DNA of 41,343 bases, from NCBI GenBank assembly GCA_000753575.1, contig JRFF01000031.1, positions 1 to 41,343 of the forward strand. Reading direction: 5' to 3'. The notes below the pieces were generated by a model. That model did no database searches. It was not told the DNA's origin and saw only the letters and a program-made list of their open reading frames with translations. This document shows positions 9,574-17,894 of the stretch, piece by piece. The position numbers were made by a program, and so were the translations under genes. Positions within the stretch are counted from its first letter, which is position 1, and every line of letters starts with the position of its first letter. Source of the DNA: Candidatus Izimoplasma sp. HR2 (lineage in GTDB: Bacteria > Bacillota_I > Bacilli_A > Izemoplasmatales > Izemoplasmataceae).

Positions 9574-10409
9574 AATATCACCTCTATATGTCTTGCTGAA
9601 TGACATTGAATATTAATAGCTACAGGTAAACTAGCAATATGCATAGGGAAATAATTGATTTTAACAGCGAGACAAGTTGTTTCTCCACCAACACCCATTG
9701 GACCAACGCCTAGTTTGTTGATTTCAGTGTATAATTCATCTTCTAATTGTTTTATTATATTATCATTACTTGAGTCATCTAAATCTCTAAGCAATGCTTC
9801 TTTAGCCAATATAGCGCTTTTTTCAAAGTTACCACCAATACCTATTCCTACAATAATAGGAGGACAAGGTTTTCCACCAGCATTAAAGATGGTATCTAGA
9901 ACTAATTTCTTAACACCTTCAATACTGTCAGTTGGTGTAAGCATAACTACGGTACTCATATTTTCACTACCGCCACCTTTTGAAGCTATGTGTAATTTTA
10001 TTTTATCTCCACTTACTAATTTAGTATGAATAATAGCGGGAGAATTGTCTTTAGTATTTTCTCTTAAAAAAGGATGTTTTACTACAGATTTTCTTAAGTA
10101 ACCTTGGTCATAACCGAGTCTAACACCTTCGTTGATGGCTTCATAAATATCTCCTTCAATTAGAACACTAGTTCCAACTTCTAAAAAGACAACAACTATA
10201 CCAGTGTCTTGGCATAAGGGAATATGTCCTTCTCTAGCTATATCTTGGTTTTCTAGAATATCTGATAGTATAGATTTTGATATTTCTTTAGTTTCATTTG
10301 CTTTAGCTTTTTGTATCAAAGCTACTAAAGAATTATCTAACTCGTAATTAATTTTGATCACAGATTCTTTTACAATATTAGTAACTTCACTTAAATCAAT
10401 TTTACGCAT
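9570..10409 (-). CDS. Class I fumarate hydratase, alpha subunit
   Basis: The 279-aa N-terminal half of the two-subunit [4Fe-4S] fumarase, catalysing fumarate plus water to malate. Likely cluster-ligand cysteines lie in 'HIPLCQDTG', 'GGKPCPP' and 'GGETTCLAVK', the three expected contexts. The ATG at 10409 has AAGGTG upstream and a TATAAT on the minus strand at 10441-10436. First gene of the fumarase alpha-beta-malic enzyme operon. Tartrate dehydratase is the alternative; the downstream malic enzyme argues for fumarase. Confidence 0.93.
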   Translation of the reverse strand: MRKIDLSEVTNIVKESVIKINYELDNSLVALIQKAKANETKEISKSILSDILENQDIAREGHIPLCQDTGIVVVFLEVGTSVLIEGDIYEAINEGVRLGYDQGYLRKSVVKHPFLRENTKDNSPAIIHTKLVSGDKIKLHIASKGGGSENMSTVVMLTPTDSIEGVKKLVLDTIFNAGGKPCPPIIVGIGIGGNFEKSAILAKEALLRDLDDSSNDNIIKQLEDELYTEINKLGVGPMGVGGETTCLAVKINYFPMHIASLPVAINIQCHSARHIEVIL

Positions 10410-10510
10410 ATTTACACCTTCTTTTTGATAGATTAATTATAACATATATATATTAATATTATAGAAAACATAAATATATTTTAGTTCCTAAAATTAAAAT
10501 GCGATTTTAC

Positions 10511-10539
10511 TTGATTAAAGTTTCAGTGTTTGATATAAT
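10511..10539 (+). promoter_or_regulatory. rpmE promoter
   Basis: TTGATT (10511-10516) and TATAAT (10534-10539) with 17-bp spacing, a clear sigma-A-type promoter. The leader before rpmE contains two CTATGGC copies. Confidence 0.75.
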
Positions 10540-10595
10540 TTATTCGCTAATAAAACTTACTATGGCTAAGAAGCTATGGCGGAAGGAGTAATACA

Positions 10596-10808
10596 ATGAA
10601 AAAAGGAATTCATCCAGATTATAAGGTTGTAACTATAACTTGTACAACATGCGGAAACGTATTTGAAGGTGGAAGCATTTTAGATGAAGTACGTGTTGAT
10701 ACTTGCTCAAATTGTCACCCATTCTACACAGGGAAACAAAAATTTGGAGCAGCAGCTGGACAAGTTGATAAATTTAATAAACGTATGGCAAAAAAATCAG
10801 GTAAATAA
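10596..10808 (+). CDS. rpmE: 50S ribosomal protein L31, zinc-binding type
   Basis: The 70-aa protein begins [10 protein letters not shown] and contains '[12 protein letters not shown]', both diagnostic of L31 type A. Four cysteines (CTTC and CSNC) can hold zinc; the first pair is spaced CxxC instead of the more usual CxC. Strong AAGGAG site, own promoter, and a terminator directly downstream, so it is monocistronic. It is the last clearly core gene before the accessory block. Confidence 0.97.
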   Translation: MKKGIHPDYKVVTITCTTCGNVFEGGSILDEVRVDTCSNCHPFYTGKQKFGAAAGQVDKFNKRMAKKSGK

Positions 10809-10810
10809 TA

Positions 10811-10833
10811 TAGTCGCTAACGCGACTTTTTAT
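10811..10833 (+). terminator. rpmE terminator
   Basis: Six-pair GC-rich stem AGTCGC / GCGACT, loop TAAC, then a T-run. Confidence 0.85.
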
Positions 10834-11020
10834 TTTGATTATACAATAAAAAAGTAATTTGCTGAAGATGCAGAAAATGATAAAATTATATTATTATTTG
10901 TAGTTATGCAAAGAATCCAAGATTTCTTCTTTAAAAACCTTTACAAATATGATAAAATAATAGAGAAAATAAGGTTAAAGAAGAGAAAAAAACAAAATTA
11001 TAAAGAAAGAGGTGATGGTA

Positions 11021-11113
11021 ATGATTAAAAGAATGAATATTCAAATGACATATGCAATATCTAACAATGCTTTTTTTGTTATGCAAATACCATCACAACT
11101 GATAGGACTCTAA
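11021..11113 (+). CDS. 30-aa leader or small-protein ORF upstream of the GNAT gene
   Basis: ATG at 11021 preceded by AGAGGTGAT at ideal spacing; 30 codons to a TAA at 11111-11113. The peptide is Met/Ile/Asn-rich (begins MIKRMNIQMTYAIS) with no recognised motif. A weak promoter (TTTAAA, 17 bp, TAAAAT, 10930-10958) lies upstream. Downstream come a hairpin (11130-11158) and a strong terminator (11161-11194), then the GNAT gene. Such a ribosome-binding site on a short ORF before a terminator is the layout of a translation-controlled attenuator, but a free small protein is equally possible. Confidence 0.55.
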   Translation: MIKRMNIQMTYAISNNAFFVMQIPSQLIGL

Positions 11114-11129
11114 TATTCTTTTATTAGAT

Positions 11130-11195
11130 TTTAGCTATGATTATATAAATAAGCTAAATATGTCTTCCATCTCGTGATGGAAGGCATTTTTTTAT
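11130..11195 (+). terminator. Tandem hairpins with intrinsic terminator (candidate attenuator)
   Basis: First hairpin TTTAGCT / AGCTAAA with a 15-nt loop (11130-11158). Then an 11-pair stem centred on CTTCCATC / GATGGAAG (11161-11186) followed by eight T. Only about 45 nt separate this from the GNAT ATG at 11241, leaving little room for another promoter, so expression of the downstream gene probably depends on readthrough. Confidence 0.75.
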
Positions 11196-11240
11196 ATTAT
11201 AGACCTTATTCAAAAGCAAACAACTAGGGAGGAAACAATA

Positions 11241-14168
11241 ATGAAAATAGTAGAATATAATAATAAACTCGCAGCACAAGTTGCTGAAATGTGGAATAAA
11301 AGTGGTAGTAACTGGGGGAATGATGACTCTGTAAAAACTGCAGAAGATGTAATATTAGAAGAATCAAAATCAGGAAACTTAAAATTATATTTAGCAATAG
11401 ACAATGATGAAGTTATTGGATATTGTAGTTTCTCTGAATATGAACATGATGAAGGAGCGTCTTACTTACCATTATTAAATGTAAGACCAGACTATCATGG
11501 TAAGAAAGTAGGAAAAGCATTAATTCTAAGAGTATTAGAAGATGCGATTAATGCACCATGGCCAAGATTTGATTTATTCACTTGGAGTGGAAACATCAAA
11601 GCAATGCCACTTTATAAGAAATGTGGATTTTTTTGGGAGAAGAACAATGAAGCAGTTCATCTAATGAACTTTATTCCTTTTTTACATCAAACAGAAGCAA
11701 TCAGTGAGCACTTAAAATTACTTGATTGGTACAAGGACTCAAAAAGAGCAATTGAAATGAAACAAGATGGGACACTTGTTAATGGATTTGATCATTTTAG
11801 ATATCATTTTGAAAATGATCAAACGCTACTAATCACTGAGTTTGAAAAAACAGGGAGAGGATTAAGATATTTAGAAACGTCTGATTATAGCATAGAAATG
11901 ATTTTACCAAAACATCAATTGGTTTATAATCAATCATATGATGTTACTTTTAAAGTAGTTAATAAATCAAATAAGAAATTAGAAATTACTTTGGAAGGTG
12001 TAAGCAATAAAAATATCATTTCTGATTTCAAAGATACATTTACTGTAGAAGAAGTATACACAGTTAAAAAACAGTTCACTGTAAACAAGACAAGTAAAAT
12101 ACAAGACAAATTTAAAACACATCCACTTGTAGCTTGTAATATACATATTAATGGAAAGAAAAGCATATTTAAATGCGGTGTAGAACCTAAAAACCCAGTA
12201 TCACTAAAACTAGAATTACCAGAATACAATCATGTATTAGGTACAATCTATACTGGTTATCTTGATATAGAGTCTAATCTTAGTATAGAAGCGACACTTA
12301 CTATTGCGCTTCCAAAAAAGCATATATCAGTTCTAAACAAGTTAGAAGTAACAATGAAACCAGAAGAAAAGCGTTCATTAAAAATTGAATACAAACTAAA
12401 AGAGTGTGGGTTCATTCATGGTGATGCGAGTATCACCTATGAAGGTAGGACAATCCAATCAGAAGTGAAGTCACTAGTGAAAGGACAATATAACACCTTC
12501 CACGGGGAAGATGAACATAATGTTTACTTAGTAGATGGAAATTATACAATTCGTTATGATAAAACACATAACCGTATTAGTTATATTAATGAGTTTACTT
12601 CCAACGGACAAACAGCATTTATGACACCAAGAATTGGGTTACCATATACAAAAGATTTATCAAACCAAAAGGCAGTATTTACTTATCCTAAAGAAAACAT
12701 TTTAAAAGCGTCATTACAATCAAAATCATTTAAAGATGTGACGCTTAGTATTTATATGGAGTCTAACAGAGGTATTCTAAATACAAGTTTTGAACTAGTA
12801 AACAATGGAGACAAAAAAGAACTTGACCTATCATTACCAATATGGAAAGTATTTAAAGACACATGTGTTCCATATAATGGTGGTATTTTAGAAACAACTA
12901 TTTCTGAAGGTGGGGGAGCTACAAGTTTGGATAGTAAACTGATAGATGAAAACTGGTTATATGACAGAAAAACCAAGACAGGTTTTTCTTGGCATAAAGA
13001 CAATCAACTAATCGTTTCAGGTTGGAGATTTGCTTCTGTAATAGAAGGAATTATCCTTGAAAAGGGATCTACATATAAATCAAAAGACTTTATCATTTCC
13101 TTTGTACACCCGAATTTACGATTATTCCGCAGGTTTGCAGGTAACTTAGAAGAAAAAGAAACACTGAAATTTATTACTCTTAACATCAATAATGGAAACC
13201 CATTTGTTAAAGGAAATACAACACTTTTACTTAAAAATATTCAAAAGAAAGAGATGAAAGGTACTATTTCATGTGATGAAAAAAGTGTAGTTGTTGAAGA
13301 GGCTTTAGAACTAAGCCCAGGCCTAAAAAATATTACATTAGAAACAAAGGATAGAATCATTGAGTATAAACGTCTCATATTTGATGTGAATGGAACTGTC
13401 GAATGCATTGAAAAAGAAGAGTCATTAATCGTTCAAAATGGATTACTAGAATATAAAGTATCTAATGCATATTCAGATGCTGTATATTCATTAAAGTTCA
13501 ATGGAAATGAATGGTTAGATTCAAATTACCCAACACCAAAAGATAGAATGTGGTGGGGGACATTTGTTGGTGGTATTAACCAGAGTTATGAAAGCGTTCA
13601 AAATGAAGTTATAATTAATGAACCTAGAAAAGCAGCATTCATTACTTTACAAGATACCTTAGGAAACAACTGGCAAGGAATAAAAACAACTGTTTCATTT
13701 GAAAAAGAAAAAGACTTTAAAGGTATTGTTTTTGAAAACTATCACCTAACATTACCAGGTGTACCAGTACTATATACATTTAGTAATATCATTAATAAAG
13801 CAGGAAAATTTATTAACCATAAATTTTTCACAAGATATAATGTATTACAGTTAGATGATGATAATAAGAAAGCGAGTTTTACTTTAGATGGAACTACATA
13901 TAAATGCGGTAGTGTTGGTATTGAAAAAGAAACTAAGAAGTTTGTTCAATTCAAAAGCACACGAGACTGCCAATTAGGTATATATAATAAGAATAATCTT
14001 CTATTACCTGATACACAGGAACAATACACAATCTTGTTTAGTGAACAAAAAATGAGTATCGCAGATAGAAGTACAAAACAACTTAGTGGAGATTTCTATA
14101 TCTTCACCAAAGAAGATTTAAGGAAAGAGTACTTAATTGATTTAGAAAATATTAAATTCGAGGTGTAA
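11241..14168 (+). CDS. GNAT acetyltransferase fused to a large beta-rich C-terminal region
   Basis: 975 aa. Residues 1-155 are a GNAT fold: 'YLAIDNDEVIGYCSFSE' followed by the acetyl-CoA motif VRPDYHGKKVGKAL and 'MPLYKKCGFFWEK'. The remaining ~800 residues have no catalytic motif I can name. They look beta-sandwich-rich (N-terminal part with 'YDVTFKVVNKSNKKLEITLEG', later stretches reminiscent of carbohydrate-binding or glycosidase accessory sandwiches). No signal peptide, so probably cytosolic. Strong GGGAGGAAA site. It ends one base before an amidohydrolase-like gene, so the two act together; the substrate is unknown. Confidence 0.75.
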   Translation: MKIVEYNNKLAAQVAEMWNKSGSNWGNDDSVKTAEDVILEESKSGNLKLYLAIDNDEVIGYCSFSEYEHDEGASYLPLLNVRPDYHGKKVGKALILRVLEDAINAPWPRFDLFTWSGNIKAMPLYKKCGFFWEKNNEAVHLMNFIPFLHQTEAISEHLKLLDWYKDSKRAIEMKQDGTLVNGFDHFRYHFENDQTLLITEFEKTGRGLRYLETSDYSIEMILPKHQLVYNQSYDVTFKVVNKSNKKLEITLEGVSNKNIISDFKDTFTVEEVYTVKKQFTVNKTSKIQDKFKTHPLVACNIHINGKKSIFKCGVEPKNPVSLKLELPEYNHVLGTIYTGYLDIESNLSIEATLTIALPKKHISVLNKLEVTMKPEEKRSLKIEYKLKECGFIHGDASITYEGRTIQSEVKSLVKGQYNTFHGEDEHNVYLVDGNYTIRYDKTHNRISYINEFTSNGQTAFMTPRIGLPYTKDLSNQKAVFTYPKENILKASLQSKSFKDVTLSIYMESNRGILNTSFELVNNGDKKELDLSLPIWKVFKDTCVPYNGGILETTISEGGGATSLDSKLIDENWLYDRKTKTGFSWHKDNQLIVSGWRFASVIEGIILEKGSTYKSKDFIISFVHPNLRLFRRFAGNLEEKETLKFITLNINNGNPFVKGNTTLLLKNIQKKEMKGTISCDEKSVVVEEALELSPGLKNITLETKDRIIEYKRLIFDVNGTVECIEKEESLIVQNGLLEYKVSNAYSDAVYSLKFNGNEWLDSNYPTPKDRMWWGTFVGGINQSYESVQNEVIINEPRKAAFITLQDTLGNNWQGIKTTVSFEKEKDFKGIVFENYHLTLPGVPVLYTFSNIINKAGKFINHKFFTRYNVLQLDDDNKKASFTLDGTTYKCGSVGIEKETKKFVQFKSTRDCQLGIYNKNNLLLPDTQEQYTILFSEQKMSIADRSTKQLSGDFYIFTKEDLRKEYLIDLENIKFEV

Positions 14169-14169
14169 T

Positions 14170-14978
14170 ATGAAAATAATCGACGCACACATCCACTTCT
14201 CTAAAATCAAAGCTTTTGAAGAAGTAAGTAAGAAATCAGAAGTGGATTACTCATTAGAGGGATTTAAAAAAAATTTAGAAACGTTATTTCTATTGGTATG
14301 GGACTTACAGAAACAGATGATATTTTCTCAAGTAAAGATACAAGGAACCCTATGAAACTAGATTTAGATGTGAACCCAGACAACCTTTATGTTTGTCTAG
14401 GGTTCAATCCTCTAGAGGACTATAATATCGAAACATTTGAACAACATATTACAAAAAATACAGTAGGGATAAAAATCTATGCAGGTTATTATTACTACCA
14501 TGTTTATGATAAGATTTATAAACCACTATATGAATTAGCAAGAAAACATAACTTACCAGTAGTAATTCATAGTGGTGATACATTTAGCACAAAAGGATTA
14601 CTAAAATATGCTCATCCACTAGAAGTAGATAAACTTGCTTTTCAATATCCAGATGTGAAGTTTATTATTGCTCACTTTGGAGATCCATGGATCATGGATA
14701 CTGTAGTAGTAGCAAGTAAAAATAAAAATGTATATATAGATTTATCGGGATTAATAATGGGTAATAAAAAAGAAGTTGAACGTTTCAGTATAGATGCGTT
14801 TACTTCACGAATTAGAGAAGGGTTGGTATATCTTGATAATTATGACAAAGTACTATTCGGTACAGACTGGCCATTAGTAGACTTCAATGGGTATGTGGAT
14901 TTTATAAAGGAACTAATACCAAGTCAGCATCATGAGAAAGTTCTCTATTTTAATGCTAAGTCATTATTTAGAATATGA
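14170..14978 (+). pseudogene. Amidohydrolase-family metal-dependent hydrolase, frameshifted in an A8 tract
   Basis: Two overlapping frames make one protein of about 269 aa. The first frame (from 14170) starts MKIIDAHIHFSK, with the HxH metal motif, and fails after the A8 run at 14266-14273. The second frame carries 'ISIGMGLTETDD' onward, including 'GIKIYAG', 'PVVIHSGDT' (His ligand), 'FIIAHFGDPW' and 'LFGTDWP' (catalytic Asp). Adding one A to the run joins the frames smoothly. This may be a true mutation, a sequencing error in the homopolymer, or a slippage-decoded gene. It is coupled to the GNAT fusion upstream (1-nt gap). All active-site residues are intact across the two frames. Confidence 0.8.
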
Positions 14979-15030
14979 TACTTCGAGCCGTATCACAAAT
15001 GACCTAAAAGAATACGGAATATAGCATATA
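14979..15030 (+). repeat. Intergenic repeat copy R1
   Basis: First of five related elements. Shared words include GAGCCGTATCACAAATGACC and GAATACGGAATATAGCATA, nearly identical to the copy at 32889. CCGTAT (14988-14993) and ATACGG (15012-15017) are complementary. An alternative hairpin TGATAC / GTATCA overlaps the amidohydrolase stop. It starts directly after that stop and runs into a terminator. Confidence 0.8.
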
Positions 15031-15041
15031 AAACAAAAAAA

Positions 15042-15074
15042 GCAGCATTTCCTTTAGGATTTGCTGTTTTCTTT
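15042..15074 (+). terminator. Terminator following repeat R1
   Basis: Stem GCAGCATTTCCT with AGGATTTGCTGT (two internal mismatches) followed by a T-rich tail. Confidence 0.78.
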
Positions 15075-15159
15075 ACACTAATATTATAGCATATATTACT
15101 TGATATTAATAGACTGCAAATTACATCCATTAAGTAGTATTATTAATGTGGAGGTGTCT

Positions 15160-16029
15160 ATGCGAAAAGAGATATTAAATTTACATAAGCAAATAATGGA
15201 TAATAGCGCAACTAAAGAACAGGAGTTATTTAGAGAAAACATTAAGAAATTAAAAGAAATGCTAAATAATACTGAGCTAAGTTTTTTTGAAAAAGGGTGG
15301 GTTTATTGGCAACTTCAAGACCACTACGCATTACAGAGAGATAGTGGTAAGGAATTAGAGATATTCGAAAAGTTTGTTAAACACATTAAATCGTATGATA
15401 AGAGCTACTTATTTTGGGCCGTTTGGGATATGACTCAAACACTTACAATGAGATTAGGTGGTAAACACAAGTTATGGGATGAAACTTTTGAAGAGGCGAA
15501 CACAATCATTACAAATTCAGAGGAACTCATCAGAATGAAATTTGAAATGAATAGAGGATATGTTGGAATTTTCACAGATGAACGAGTGCTTATTGAAGAT
15601 GAATTAGTAGAGAATGCAATTCAAAACATTCAAAAAATAATTATTAGTTATCCAAAACATCCTGACATTCTATTTTTTAGGATGACATTTTATGCGCAAA
15701 CGATTAAATATAATCATTACAAAGGTAATGGTATCATTGATATAAGTATTAAACTTAAAGAAGAAGTATCTAACTTAAATCTAGGATTAACAAAACAAAT
15801 GATAAATATTTATAGAGACGATTTATTATTTGGAAGTTGGGATCAAATTTCAATATCACATGGAGAACATTATTCAGCAAGAGTGGGACTAACAAACGTT
15901 CTATTTGCATTGTGTGAAGCGGGGAGTGTAAATACTATAGAATACTTATTAAAACATGTTGATAAATACAAATTGGAAAACAAAAGACTGATTTCTTTAA
16001 TTGGTACTTTAAGGAGTAATCTAAAATGA
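15160..16029 (+). CDS. Uncharacterised helical protein, partner of the papain/ART-like gene
   Basis: 289 aa from the ATG at 15160, which has GGAGGTG at ideal spacing; a longer frame from 15100 lacks a site. I do not recognise a family. The sequence is mostly predicted helix with aromatic-rich pairs ('EKGWVYWQLQDHYALQ', 'SYLFWAVWDMTQTLTMRL'), giving a TPR-like impression without clear repeats. No signal peptide or TM segment. Its TGA overlaps the next gene's ATG (ATGA), so the two products are made together, possibly as a complex or a regulator/effector pair. Confidence 0.7.
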   Translation: MRKEILNLHKQIMDNSATKEQELFRENIKKLKEMLNNTELSFFEKGWVYWQLQDHYALQRDSGKELEIFEKFVKHIKSYDKSYLFWAVWDMTQTLTMRLGGKHKLWDETFEEANTIITNSEELIRMKFEMNRGYVGIFTDERVLIEDELVENAIQNIQKIIISYPKHPDILFFRMTFYAQTIKYNHYKGNGIIDISIKLKEEVSNLNLGLTKQMINIYRDDLLFGSWDQISISHGEHYSARVGLTNVLFALCEAGSVNTIEYLLKHVDKYKLENKRLISLIGTLRSNLK

Positions 16030-17444
16030 AATATATGTCATTCAACAACTCATGCTTTTTTGCAGCTATCTCCAATTTGCTTGAGGAGATAGGTGTAGAT
16101 ATATCAGACGAAGATATTGTAAGAGAATCATTAACACCATACCTATTTAATTATGATAAGAAAACTAATCAGTTTTCAAGTGGATATCAGATTCAAAATT
16201 TAGATGTTATAAATGAATATCTTAAGAAGTACATTGTAAAACTTAATGAAGAGAAGTTTGAAGAAGGTTCTATGATTGAAAGAAAGAGAGAGTTAATCAA
16301 AAGTTTAACTCAAACAGACAATCATAAGATAGTATCATTAAAGATGACAAGTAATGAATTGGAATGGCACGCAACAATATTTACAGGAAAGGTTGAGAAT
16401 AGGTATAGATTTGTTAATATGAGAAAATCAGATGTTGATATCATAAATATAGAGTTAATTCATGATGAATTACTTATTAGACTTGCAGATACAGTACAGT
16501 TTGCAGAGGTTGAAAGGATTAAATCATTTAAAGTTTTTGATAAACAAGAGTTGCTAGCCAATAGTTATGAAACACTGTGTCTATTAGAAGATAAAGTTTT
16601 AGAGTTTACTAGGTCACTTCAGTCATATGGAAAAAGAGTGCAGTTTAGGGATTTACTATTTAGACCTTTATTACTAAATTATGTGGATATTTCAAGAATT
16701 GTCAAAGCGGAACAGTTGAATAATTATCTATTAAAGCTGCAATCTCAATATATCAGTACTTTCAAATATAAGGGTGATTTAGTTTTGTCTGAATATATGG
16801 ATGTGGGGTTGTTGGAAGAAAGTATTAAGTGTATTAAGCATATGATTCTATCCAAGAATAAAACTACATACTATCATGGTAGTAAAACATTGGGAATTAG
16901 AACACTATATCCAAATATGTCAATACATGGAGAAAAGTATGTGTATTTAACTACAAAGAGAGAAGTTGCACTAATATACATGGTTAATGCAATAGAGTCT
17001 TTCTATGAGATAAGAAATTTTGAGAAACCTGGTAAATTTCATCCTTGGTACAGTTATGGATTTAATAATGGTAAATTACAAATAGATGAATACTACAAAA
17101 ATGCATTCGAGGATACATATAAGGGTAAATCAGGATATTTATATAAATGCGCTGAACCAATGAGTGACATATCAAACAAAACTAATATATTTTGTGCTGT
17201 AACTACAAAAGAAGAAATCGATGTATTAGATGAAATATACATTGACGACATTTATCATGAATTGTTAAAATTTGAATCACAAGGATTAATCGAAATTAGA
17301 AGATATGAAGATTGGACTGAAAATAATATAATTGAAATAGAGAAAAGTATATTAGGAACAATAGAACATTTCGATTTAAACAATAAACCCTATGATCATT
17401 ATACGATATTTTTAAAGAGTAAGTTTCCGAAGTTGTTTAACTAA
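16026..17444 (+). CDS. Papain-like (C39/BtrH-type) N-domain with C-terminal ART-like domain
   Basis: 472 aa. The N-terminus reads SFNNSCFFAAISNLLEEIG, with a Cys (residue 10) at the start of a helix as in C39/BtrH-like papain folds. A His in 'EWHATIF' (115) and Asn in 'RFVNM' (131) could complete a triad. The C-terminal half has YYHGS (281-285), then KYVYLTTKREVALIYMV, which resembles ADP-ribosyltransferase-like folds (HGS strand, Y-x-T strand, then a helix). Both assignments are pattern-based. It overlaps the upstream gene by 4 nt. Its last ~38 codons recur as a stranded fragment at 39339-39455 (29 of 38 residues identical), showing that a paralogue once existed nearby. Toxin, defence or specialised metabolism are all possible. 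Confidence 0.6.
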   Translation: MKYMSFNNSCFFAAISNLLEEIGVDISDEDIVRESLTPYLFNYDKKTNQFSSGYQIQNLDVINEYLKKYIVKLNEEKFEEGSMIERKRELIKSLTQTDNHKIVSLKMTSNELEWHATIFTGKVENRYRFVNMRKSDVDIINIELIHDELLIRLADTVQFAEVERIKSFKVFDKQELLANSYETLCLLEDKVLEFTRSLQSYGKRVQFRDLLFRPLLLNYVDISRIVKAEQLNNYLLKLQSQYISTFKYKGDLVLSEYMDVGLLEESIKCIKHMILSKNKTTYYHGSKTLGIRTLYPNMSIHGEKYVYLTTKREVALIYMVNAIESFYEIRNFEKPGKFHPWYSYGFNNGKLQIDEYYKNAFEDTYKGKSGYLYKCAEPMSDISNKTNIFCAVTTKEEIDVLDEIYIDDIYHELLKFESQGLIEIRRYEDWTENNIIEIEKSILGTIEHFDLNNKPYDHYTIFLKSKFPKLFN

Positions 17445-17894
17445 TGACAGTTTTAATTACATTTATCATTTTTCTTATCCAATTTACTAACAAGTAATTA
17501 CTTATCTGATAAGTAGAACTCAATAGGCTCAAAGCGGAAGCGAAATCAATTAGAACCTATACCCGTGAATCGAACATGGCCAAGTGATATTGGATATTTT
17601 CGATAAAGGCAGGGAAAGAGAGAAACTCATAGACTAAACCAAAAGTGAAAACAATGTAGTAAAGATAAAGAATCAAATACACAGCTAATACTATCTACTA
17701 TATGGGGGATATGGGGGCATAAGGATTTAAGAAGTATATCTTATATGAAATAGAAAATAAAGCATATATAAATTATATATTATGGATCTACGACTTTATA
17801 AGTTGTAGATTCATTTATTATGTCAATAATCTTACATTTTAAGTATACACATTATGTTATAATTTAGTTGTTGATCAACAAGGATGTGACCTAG
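17445..17894. other. 450-bp intergenic region with inverted repeats
   Basis: No convincing gene. Contains a perfect palindrome ACTTATC-T-GATAAGT (17500-17514), a 21-nt stretch (17542-17562) resembling one at 35641-35662, and an 11-pair hairpin ATCTACGACTT / AAGTTGTAGAT (17786-17810) without a strong T-run. Near 17860 a TATAAT in TTATGTTATAATTTAG probably drives the AraC-type gene. Confidence 0.55.

Noticed and set aside
12752-13189. Minus-strand ORFs within the GNAT fusion
   Set aside because: Shadows of the plus-strand coding frame, without ribosome-binding sites.
17558-17600. T-arm-like TTCGATT on the minus strand suggesting a tRNA
   Set aside because: The T-stem has a mismatch, no matching acceptor stem or anticodon arm could be drawn at the right distances.
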